Of a DNA stretch of 64,000 nucleotides, positions 1 through 6,350 are shown in pieces (positions within the stretch are counted from its first letter, which is position 1; every line of letters begins with the position of its first letter). The translations under genes and the position numbers were made by a program. Origin of the DNA: CALSMU01 sp965230225 (lineage in GTDB: Bacteria; Bacteroidota; Bacteroidia; Flavobacteriales_D; Parvicellaceae); assembly GCA_965230225.1 (NCBI GenBank), contig CBDDKM010000005.1, forward strand, positions 186,001 to 250,000, in the 5' to 3' direction. The notes below the pieces were generated by a model. That model did no database searches and was not told the DNA's origin. It was given only the letters and a program-made list of their open reading frames with translations.

Positions 1-465
1 TTGTAGGTTTTTTACTTTAATCATTTTGCCTGTAGCATCTTTTATCCCCATGGTTAACCCTTCGTACTCCTTAGCATGAATACGAATGGTCTTGTCATAA
101 AGTTTAACCTGAATCTCTTTTTTTACTTTTAAGGCAATAGCTCCTAATATGGTTGGTTCACCTTCTGTGTCCACTTGAATAAGTCTGTAGTAATGAGTTT
201 CCTTTAATTGTGCGTACTCGTTAAAGTTGTAGTGGTGAACGTTATCTCCTTTATTGGTTCCAACAATTCTGATAACTTCATCCCACTTAACCCCATCGGT
301 TGATTTTTGAATAAGGAAGTACTGATTGTTTTCTTCAGATAAAGTGGTCCAGGAAAGAGCAACGTGGTTTTTATTTTGAGTGGCTGTAAATCCTCCTAAT
401 TCTACAGAAGCAGTAGCAAAATTAGCAGTGAAGATAAATGCAATATAGAAGATCAAGTTTTTCAT
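1..465 (-). CDS. Secreted protein, 5' part only (runs off left edge)
   Basis: An open frame of 155 codons starts at an ATG at 465 and continues past base 1 without a stop. The N-terminus (MKNLIFYIAFIFTANFATAS) is a signal peptide. The mature part has the pattern of a fibronectin-like or sorting-region module common in Bacteroidota secreted proteins: VALSWTTLSEENNQYFLIQKS, then HYYRLIQVDTEGE. In such proteins this module usually sits before a T9SS sorting tail, but here the C-terminus is outside the window, so export by T9SS is only a guess. A minus-strand terminator at 542-578 separates it from the anti-sigma gene upstream, so it should have its own promoter; I could not place a convincing one. 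Confidence 0.75.
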   Translation of the reverse strand, partial: MKNLIFYIAFIFTANFATASVELGGFTATQNKNHVALSWTTLSEENNQYFLIQKSTDGVKWDEVIRIVGTNKGDNVHHYNFNEYAQLKETHYYRLIQVDTEGEPTILGAIALKVKKEIQVKLYDKTIRIHAKEYEGLTMGIKDATGKMIKVKNLQ

Positions 466-541
466 TTTAGTTCTGTTTTGCTTTACTATACCACAAAACT
501 GTGCCTTAACCTTCCTAAAGCGATTTAGTAAAATCAAAAAA

Positions 542-578
542 CCTTCCAAAACCCAATAATATCAGTAGTTTTGGAAGG
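542..578 (-). terminator. Rho-independent terminator after the first anti-sigma gene
   Basis: An 11-base perfect inverted repeat (CCTTCCAAAAC at 542-552, GTTTTGGAAGG at 568-578) is followed on the minus strand by a run of six T. It lies about 95 bases past the stop of the 674-2905 gene and would end the sigma/anti-sigma transcript. The plus side also has a T run further out, so it may act in both directions. Confidence 0.75.
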
Positions 579-673
579 GTTAAGTTTTTTTAGGTGCTTG
601 TGCCAAAAAACTGGCTGATGTCCCGCTGGGGGAAAATTCAGATTTTTATTCCCATAATGGGAAAGAGGGTTAG

Positions 674-2905
674 TTAATTTGGTGCCCAGGGATTAATCAT
701 TGGGTCATAGCTTTCTTCCATAGCTTCTTCCGCACCCACGAATGACAAATAGTTACAGGGAAAGATGACCTTTTCAATTTCCATTCTAAATGCTTGCATG
801 TTCTCAAATTGTATTTTCTCTTGGTTAAGATGATACATGTCTATCTGGTATTCCACTTCATTATTAATGGATTCCGTAATGCCTTTCTTTCCAAATCCTC
901 TTAGTTCCTTTTTTAGTTCTTCCTGAGAGGAGGCTTTTAAACTAAGCTCATAAGCTTTTGGAGAAACCTGTTCTACCTTCGAAGTATAAATGCGATCTTC
1001 TTTGTATCCTACCACCATCAGGTTGTAGCTGATCAGCTCGTTGAGGGTGTTTTTAAATGCATCTCCTTTTTTCATGATGCGCTGGAAACTGTTAAGTTGA
1101 TCAGGAAGTAGGTAAACCATTACACGATCGTATTCCGATTCATTCATCACCTTAACAGTAATCTCTTTATACTCAATTTTTGCTGTTCTTCCCTTCTGAT
1201 CTTTAAAGTCCAGTGTTGTTCTTTTGGAAACAGATTCAGCTACTGCCCGGTCAATGTTTTTCCATCCCATGGAAGTAACTCGTGCAGTGTTTCTGGTAGC
1301 AGAAGGTCTTACAGTTGGTTTCTTAATGCCCAATTGTCTGCAAGCTTCTTCCAAATTGAGGTTGTATTCATCAATGTAGTTTTGGTTTTTTCGCTCAACT
1401 TCTTGTTGTGCTTTATCTGCCCTGGCATCATTAATTTCTTCAACTGTAGCCGAGTATTCGTTAGCTAATTTTTGCTGAGTAGCTTGAGCAGCCTGTGCAA
1501 AAGCTATAGATTGTTTTTTATAATGAGCAGCTAATAAAATGGCTACTTTATCTCCATTTTCTACTCTTCCTTTGTTTTGTCTGGCAAAATTGAGAAAGAT
1601 ATCGCAGGTACTTATGGATTCAGCTGCAATAGCAATAGCAGAATCTACGGCAGTAGTGTCGTAATCACCTCCTTGAAATTCGGAATGGTTAACTTCAGAA
1701 GGAATGTCATCTACAGAATATAATTTTTGCTGTTGCATGTGCATCGCCTCCAATTCCACTCCGCACAGCAGTTCTACTACCATAGAATCAATGGTGGCCA
1801 TTCTTTTGTCCAGGTTGTTTACGTACAGGTCCAGAATTCGATCGTCACAAGTTTGGAAAATGTACTTTAAGCGTTCTTCAAATTCTTTGGTGGCCAGTAA
1901 CGAATTTTGATATTTCTCACTCCAGATGGTTTGGATTTTAGAAGGGTTGATTTGATAGTTTACCCAGTTAGTAGAGTCTACCATTTCATCTGCAAGGGGA
2001 TATCCAGAGTTCCCAAACGAAAAGTACAAACTATCTTTCCAGCTTTTGTTTTCATCACCATGCCCTAAATGATTCAATTTGTTCTCATACCCGGGAGGAT
2101 AGAAATCCAATGACAATATATCTACAGTAGTTAAGAAATGTTCTAAAGGTTTAGGGTTTTGCCAGTCGATGCTTCCGTCTTCTTTTCTAACTCCATCGTA
2201 TAGTTGCATTCCTTCTGTGTATCCGTTAGAAGGTACATCTACTCCTACTCCAATGTTGGGGTCTATGGTTAAATTCTCTCCATTTTTTCGAGCATTGAGG
2301 TAAAACATTCCTCCTGTTTCCAGTAATTCATTTCCAGACATGGTGGTGAGCCCACTTTGTATGATGTCTTCCGGATTAAGGGCCTCCTTAAATTCAATTT
2401 CTACTTCTCCGGTTACGGGTTCACCGTTTTGTAATAGAGCTCCTTTAGGAATAGCAATGGTAATTCCACTTTCGGTTTGAAGTACCTGATCTTCATCGGC
2501 ATTGATTTGAAAAAACTGAGGAGCCAAGTATTGATCTGCATCTGCCCAAAGGTTTTCTCCAATTTCATTGAGGGAGTGTTTTAAGTTTTCTTCAAATGAT
2601 GAGTTGTTGCTAGAATCAGAAGAGGTGGAATACATTACACCCAGGCTTATCCCAATGGCTATGATTAGTCCCATTCCTCCTAGAAACCCATATTTCCCAA
2701 GCTTGTATGCTTTCCAGGCTTTTTGAATGGTGGTTTTCAGAGCTATGTTTTTTACTCCTTCCTGTATGAATCGTTGTTTTTCAACCTCTTTTGCTAATTC
2801 AGGGTTATTGGACAATCTTTCCTCAAACTTTGCTTTATCCGATTCCGAAAGCTCATTGTTGAGGTATTTCTCTATAATTTGTATGATTTCAAGTTCTTTA
2901 CGCAT
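674..2905 (-). CDS. Membrane anti-sigma-like protein with ZU5-like periplasmic region
   Basis: This 743-residue protein is probably the membrane partner of the sigma factor encoded just upstream. Residues 1-70 are cytoplasmic, helical and charged (IIEKYLNNELSESDKAKFEE), the pattern of zinc-less Bacteroidota anti-sigma N-termini. One membrane helix lies at about 73-92. The large periplasmic part contains a stretch at about 143-215 (ITIAIPKGALLQNGEPVTGE, then GGMFYLNARKNGENL) like the ZU5-type modules of Bacteroidota envelope proteins. A helical Gln/Ala/Glu-rich segment sits around 470-535. The gene starts 28 bases after the sigma stop. There is no protease domain, unlike the second module at 4512-5606. 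Anti-sigma activity is inferred from gene order and topology; what the periplasmic part senses is unknown. Confidence 0.65.
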   Translation of the reverse strand: MRKELEIIQIIEKYLNNELSESDKAKFEERLSNNPELAKEVEKQRFIQEGVKNIALKTTIQKAWKAYKLGKYGFLGGMGLIIAIGISLGVMYSTSSDSSNNSSFEENLKHSLNEIGENLWADADQYLAPQFFQINADEDQVLQTESGITIAIPKGALLQNGEPVTGEVEIEFKEALNPEDIIQSGLTTMSGNELLETGGMFYLNARKNGENLTIDPNIGVGVDVPSNGYTEGMQLYDGVRKEDGSIDWQNPKPLEHFLTTVDILSLDFYPPGYENKLNHLGHGDENKSWKDSLYFSFGNSGYPLADEMVDSTNWVNYQINPSKIQTIWSEKYQNSLLATKEFEERLKYIFQTCDDRILDLYVNNLDKRMATIDSMVVELLCGVELEAMHMQQQKLYSVDDIPSEVNHSEFQGGDYDTTAVDSAIAIAAESISTCDIFLNFARQNKGRVENGDKVAILLAAHYKKQSIAFAQAAQATQQKLANEYSATVEEINDARADKAQQEVERKNQNYIDEYNLNLEEACRQLGIKKPTVRPSATRNTARVTSMGWKNIDRAVAESVSKRTTLDFKDQKGRTAKIEYKEITVKVMNESEYDRVMVYLLPDQLNSFQRIMKKGDAFKNTLNELISYNLMVVGYKEDRIYTSKVEQVSPKAYELSLKASSQEELKKELRGFGKKGITESINNEVEYQIDMYHLNQEKIQFENMQAFRMEIEKVIFPCNYLSFVGAEEAMEESYDPMINPWAPN

Positions 2906-2914
2906 GATAATGAT

Positions 2915-2926
2915 TTAAGTGAGTAA
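2915..2926. repeat. Left arm of 12-base inverted repeat bracketing sigma gene
   Basis: TTAAGTGAGTAA, the exact reverse complement of 3480-3491. It lies in the gap between the sigma stop and the anti-sigma start, about 10 bases before the anti-sigma ATG. Confidence 0.8.
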
Positions 2927-2933
2927 CAAGCTT

Positions 2934-3470
2934 TTAAAGCTTAATTTGTTTTTTGGCTCGCTCAATGCATTTATACTTTTGAGTTTTAGCCGTGCTTTCA
3001 GATTTATAGCCCAGACGATTAGCTATTTCCTTCATCTTTAAAGCTTCGTAGTAGAACATCTTTAAAAGCTTTAGACAGGGTTCTCCCAGTTTAATCAATA
3101 CAGACTCAGCCAGATTAATCTTGCATTCTTTTTCTATCGCTTCATCAATTCCATCCACATCCGTTAGTTGAAGTTGATCGTTTACCTCTACCTTAAAATG
3201 CTTGTTGTTTTTCTCTAACTGGTGCCGCCATAAATTGTAGCAGATGCTGTACAGATAGGTATCCAGTTTGGCGGTCAGTTTAAAGTTACCTTCCCAAACT
3301 TTCTTGCAAAGAATCAATAATGCTTCTTGAAAAACATCTTGTGCATCATCTTTAGATCCACCTCTACTTTTTACCAGAGAGGTCACTTTTCCCTGATAGC
3401 GATAAAGCTTTATGAGAGCCTTATCTTCTTTTCTGTTTTGAATTAACTCAATGATTTTTTCGTCTGTCAT
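2934..3470 (-). CDS. ECF-type RNA polymerase sigma factor (sigma-70 family)
   Basis: A 178-residue sigma factor made of region 2 and region 4 only. Region 2 is seen at about 20-85 (DDAQDVFQEALLILCKKVW, then LDTYLYSICYNLWRHQL). Region 4 lies at about 120-175, with a helix-turn-helix (YEALKMKEIANRLGY) and a basic end (KTQKYKCIERAKKQ). It is a clear paralogue of the sigma factor at 5606-6160: both share the YEALK/YEGLK, GEPC/GEAC and AKxQKYKC patterns. It precedes its probable anti-sigma in the same orientation. The ATG at 3470 gives the expected family N-terminus. A perfect 12-base inverted repeat lies just outside both ends of the gene. Confidence 0.9.
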   Translation of the reverse strand: MTDEKIIELIQNRKEDKALIKLYRYQGKVTSLVKSRGGSKDDAQDVFQEALLILCKKVWEGNFKLTAKLDTYLYSICYNLWRHQLEKNNKHFKVEVNDQLQLTDVDGIDEAIEKECKINLAESVLIKLGEPCLKLLKMFYYEALKMKEIANRLGYKSESTAKTQKYKCIERAKKQIKL

Positions 3471-3479
3471 AAATCCGGT

Positions 3480-3491
3480 TTACTCACTTAA
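3480..3491. repeat. Right arm of 12-base inverted repeat bracketing sigma gene
   Basis: TTACTCACTTAA, the exact reverse complement of 2915-2926, ten bases upstream of the sigma ATG. In the mRNA the two arms could pair across the sigma coding region. Confidence 0.8.
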
Positions 3492-3562
3492 TCGGGAAGT
3501 TACGAAAAGGTAAACCCTCTCATTTGAAAAAAAAATCATTTTTCTTGTTTTTCTGGTTGTGT

Positions 3563-3570
3563 TACCTTAG
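3563..3570 (+). promoter_or_regulatory. Candidate -7 box (TACCTTAG) of the YkgJ-type gene
   Basis: Resembles the Bacteroidota -7 box TAnnTTTG, with one base different at the seventh position. With the usual spacing, transcription would begin near 3574, directly at the GTG start at 3575. This argues against the ATG at 3524 and suggests a leaderless message. The -33 element is not convincing. Confidence 0.4.
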
Positions 3571-3574
3571 CAGG

Positions 3575-4063
3575 GTGAGGTTAAATCATAAGGAACATAA
3601 GGCTCTGGCCAAGGCAAAGAAGAAGTCCAACAAAAAACTATTGGAGCGTCTGAAAAAGGAAAAAGACGGCAAGGTAGATCACCTGTTTCACCGGGCACAT
3701 GAAGAAGCTTTTGAATGTGTAGATTGCCTGGAATGTGCCAATTGTTGTGCTACTACCGGTCCTTTGTTTACTCAAAAAGATATTGAACGAATTGCTGCTC
3801 ATCAACGTATGAAACCCGGAGAATTTATTGAGAAGTATTTGCGTTTGGATGAGGATAATGATTACGTTCTGCAAAGCGTCCCCTGTACTTTTTTAGGTGA
3901 TGATAATTACTGCTCCATTTACGAGGTTAGGCCCAAAGCATGTGCAGAATACCCGCATACTGACATGAGAAACCAAAAGAAGATTTTTCCTCTAACCCTT
4001 AAGAATGTTGAGGTGTGTCCCGCAGTTTATGAGGTGTTTGAGCAGATTAAGAAAAATCATTAA
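3575..4063 (+). CDS. YkgJ-type cysteine-cluster protein
   Basis: A 162-residue protein with the CxxCxxCC-type cluster of the YkgJ family (FECVDCLECANCCATTGP), followed by PCTFL, YCSIYEVRPKACAEYP and a late Cys (EVCPAVY). These cysteines probably bind a metal centre or iron-sulfur cluster; the biochemical role of the family is not settled. The basic N-terminus (LNHKEHKALAKAKKKSNKK) is typical for the Bacteroidota version. An upstream ATG at 3524 would add 17 hydrophobic residues, but that stretch overlaps the candidate promoter, so I chose the GTG. The gene stands alone, divergent from the sigma factor at 2934. Confidence 0.85.
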   Translation: MRLNHKEHKALAKAKKKSNKKLLERLKKEKDGKVDHLFHRAHEEAFECVDCLECANCCATTGPLFTQKDIERIAAHQRMKPGEFIEKYLRLDEDNDYVLQSVPCTFLGDDNYCSIYEVRPKACAEYPHTDMRNQKKIFPLTLKNVEVCPAVYEVFEQIKKNH

Positions 4064-4166
4064 TTGCATTTGCTTTTCTCCATTACCTAAGCCTACATCA
4101 ACTCCTTCCTGAGGATAATTCATCAAGCTATTAGCTTTCTCTCCTTTGAGTTTACTCTCATCTATC

Positions 4167-4187
4167 GTTCCGGGCATGACCCGGAAC
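4167..4187. repeat. Palindrome GTTCCGGG-N5-CCCGGAAC
   Basis: Perfect 8-base arms around CATGA. It is GC-rich compared with its surroundings and is not followed by a T run, so it is unlikely to be a terminator. Confidence 0.8.
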
Positions 4188-4204
4188 CCAGAGAAGCCAA
4201 GGAG

Positions 4205-4289
4205 GGAGTTTAGGAACAAAGAATCCGGCAATCCAGATAAACCAAAAAATGGAGCCTAAGTACAAAGAATCTTGCAATCGTGAGAAACC
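4205..4289. repeat. Two 39-base imperfect direct repeats
   Basis: Copies at 4205-4243 and 4251-4289, separated by 7 bases. Both begin GGAG, share ACAAAGAATC and GCAATC, and end GAAACC or TAAACC. The best-conserved core is 18 bases with two differences (4216-4233 against 4262-4279). Confidence 0.7.
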
Positions 4290-4511
4290 TTAAGTCTTGA
4301 GGTACATAATAGAAAAGGCTATGGTACGGCTATGTATATACTCCTCTGAATATTTGCAAAACTACTGGCATAGCTATGTTTTAGCGCCTCTGGATTTTGG
4401 GTCAGGCCCGAAATGGGAGCTGCAAACTAGGTTGCTATGGGGTCGCTCCGATGGAGCAAAATTGTGTTTGATCTTCAGAAAGGAAATGAGAATCAGGGTT
4501 ACTAAAAGTAA

Positions 4512-5606
4512 TTACTTAGCCACCAACACCTGATACACATAAGGAGAAATGCGTTCGATTTGAGTTAAACGATCTTTTTTGGAGATTTTGTTTTTAGTTG
4601 GTAACTCAATGCCAAGATCATTCATAGTATTTAAGCTATCTACAAACTGAATGAGGTATTCACTTTTAATGGCATAGGCCGTTCCCTCGGCGGCCACCTT
4701 TTTATCTGTAACCATGGCAATGATTTCACCTTTAGAGTTGATTACAGGACTTCCGCTGTTTCCTTTGTTTAGAGGTATGGATACCTGATAAGACGTAGTG
4801 TCGCTGTGTTTACCATTAATGGAACTAATGTTCCCTTCACCATAAACTATGTCAGATTTTGGATAACCTAAAGAATAAGCAATTTCACCCAATCTTGCTT
4901 CATCGTCCGATAGGATGTATGGAATCGTTTTCATACTTCCGAAAGTTGTATCAGTAACCTGTAATAGTGCAATGTCTAACAAGGGGTCAAACGAAATCAA
5001 TCTTGCTTCATATTCTGTACCTTCCATTGGTTTAGTAATGGCCAGTTCATAAGCTCCTTCCACTACGTGGTAATCGGTTAGGAAGTAACCATTTTTATCG
5101 ATAGCAAATGCTGTGGCTTTAGTGTTGTACGAGACACTTTTTTCGTAAGAAGCATTATAATCGTCTTCTTCAGTAAAAGCTTCAGTAGCCTCAGCTGCTT
5201 CGCCTTCTTCCTCCATAGACTCTTCTTTATAGGCCAGGTTTTCATAGCTCTCACTTGAAGTGGCTTCATCAAAAGTTCCATTTAACCAAATGGTTCCAAG
5301 TGTAACTACAATGGCAAACATGGCCGCAATGGAAGTAATCCAGTATACTTTTCTTAAGGAAATTACTTTCCCTTTTTTAGGCTCTTCCGGAGTCATTTCC
5401 TGATGAAAGGAATCCATTTGAGCAAACAGAGCTTTCCTTTTTTCGTTCTTCTTAATGTCGTTACGGATTTGCCTGAATTCCTCCAATTCTCTGGTAAAGC
5501 TTGGATTGGTCATGAGCTCATCCACCTGAGATTTTTCCTCAGCCGAAAGTTCACCATCCAAAAATTTGATGATGAGTTCCTGCCATATGTCTCTGTTGTC
5601 GCTCAT
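4512..5606 (-). CDS. Anti-sigma-like protein fused to periplasmic HtrA-type serine protease
   Basis: A 364-residue single-pass membrane protein. Residues 1-80 are a cytoplasmic anti-sigma-like region (LIIKFLDGELSAEEKSQVDE). The membrane helix lies at about 88-107, followed by an acidic linker (about 112-150). The rest is a trypsin-like domain with an intact triad: His180 (LTDYHVVEG), Asp211 (DPLLDIALL) and Ser284 (NKGNSGSPV). The H-D and D-S spacings of 31 and 73 match DegP/DegS-like enzymes. There is no PDZ domain. Its start overlaps the sigma stop by one base (TAATG), so the two are translationally coupled. I infer a stress sensor in which the protease and the sigma-holding domain are one chain; whether it cuts itself or other proteins cannot be seen. 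Confidence 0.8.
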   Translation of the reverse strand: MSDNRDIWQELIIKFLDGELSAEEKSQVDELMTNPSFTRELEEFRQIRNDIKKNEKRKALFAQMDSFHQEMTPEEPKKGKVISLRKVYWITSIAAMFAIVVTLGTIWLNGTFDEATSSESYENLAYKEESMEEEGEAAEATEAFTEEDDYNASYEKSVSYNTKATAFAIDKNGYFLTDYHVVEGAYELAITKPMEGTEYEARLISFDPLLDIALLQVTDTTFGSMKTIPYILSDDEARLGEIAYSLGYPKSDIVYGEGNISSINGKHSDTTSYQVSIPLNKGNSGSPVINSKGEIIAMVTDKKVAAEGTAYAIKSEYLIQFVDSLNTMNDLGIELPTKNKISKKDRLTQIERISPYVYQVLVAK

Positions 5607-6160
5607 TATATCATATCCGTTAATATGGCTTTAAATCGTTTAAAGCACTTGTATTTCTGGTTTTTTGCGTTGGCAGAATTGGTGTAACCCAATTGCTCCG
5701 CAATTTGATCCATTTTTAGCCCTTCGTAGTAGAAAAGTTTAATCAACCTGGTACAAGCTTCTCCCAATTTTTGAAATGCTTTGTCAAGCATCGCAAACCG
5801 TTCTTTTTCTTCTTCGTAGGCCACAATTTCAGTTTCTACATTTTCGAAATCAGAGAAATCCTTTTCAATTTGAAGGTTGTTATTTGACTTTTTTCTAAGT
5901 TGTTTTAACCACAAGTTTCTAGCAATGGAGTAGAGGTAAGAAGAGAGTTTGCAATTCAGTTCAAACCCCTCTTTTTGGCAGTTTTCGTACAGAACCACCA
6001 TTGACTCCTGATAAATGTCTTTAGCGTTTTCTTTGTCTCCGCTATTCGACAATATCAGACTTTCTACCATGGTATAATATTCTGTGTATACCCATTTTAA
6101 GTGGGCATCACTTCCTCTTTTGAGTCCTTCTACAATTTCTATGTCCGAATATTTACTCAT
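5606..6160 (-). CDS. ECF-type RNA polymerase sigma factor (sigma-70 family)
   Basis: A 184-residue sigma factor with region 2 (GDKENAKDIYQESMVVLYE, then YLYSIARNLWLKQLRKK) and region 4 (GEACTRLIKLFYYEGLKMDQ, then LGYTNSANAKNQKYKCFKRF). It is a paralogue of the factor at 2934-3470. The ATG at 6160 (MSKYSDIEIVEGLKRG) gives the usual family start and is preferred over an ATG 18 bases upstream. It is followed, with a TAATG overlap, by the protease-bearing anti-sigma, so the pair forms one operon. Its target genes are unknown. Confidence 0.9.
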   Translation of the reverse strand: MSKYSDIEIVEGLKRGSDAHLKWVYTEYYTMVESLILSNSGDKENAKDIYQESMVVLYENCQKEGFELNCKLSSYLYSIARNLWLKQLRKKSNNNLQIEKDFSDFENVETEIVAYEEEKERFAMLDKAFQKLGEACTRLIKLFYYEGLKMDQIAEQLGYTNSANAKNQKYKCFKRFKAILTDMI

Positions 6161-6350
6161 GTATACCACAAAGGCCAATAAGGTAACCCGTTAAAGATAG
6201 AAAAGTTTTTGTTGAAGCATTGCGAACCAAGGGCAATGAACCTTTGTAAATCTTCGTTGTATTAAAACCTGTACGTTAATAATTAAGGTCCCACCAGAAA
6301 ATAACCCGTCTTAATCCAAAGTATTTTTACGTGATTCAAACTGTTTCCAA

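Larger units (their letters stand above)
4064..4511. other. 448-base gap of degenerate repeats, no convincing gene
   Basis: No open frame here looks coding. The gap holds an 8-base palindrome (4167-4187), two 39-base imperfect direct repeats (4205-4243 and 4251-4289), a palindrome CATAGCTATG (4369-4378) and a small dyad GCTCC-GAT-GGAGC (4445-4457). The mix looks like decayed dispersed repeats of the kind that pile up between Bacteroidota genes. It may also supply the 3' end of the protease/anti-sigma transcript, which stops at 4512, but I see no clear terminator. Confidence 0.6.

Noticed and set aside
649..663. Palindrome TTCCCATAATGGGAA after the first anti-sigma gene
   Set aside because: It lies at the 3' end of a gene, upstream of a terminator, with no promoter nearby; likely incidental, and too short a stem for a terminator.
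3992..4231. Minus-strand open frame of 79 codons in the repeat gap
   Set aside because: It overlaps the 3' end of the YkgJ gene antisense, has no family pattern and is formed partly by the palindrome; reads as chance.
4297..4533. Plus-strand open frame of 78 codons in the repeat gap
   Set aside because: Crosses the end of the protease gene antisense and consists of repeat-like sequence; no coding signal.
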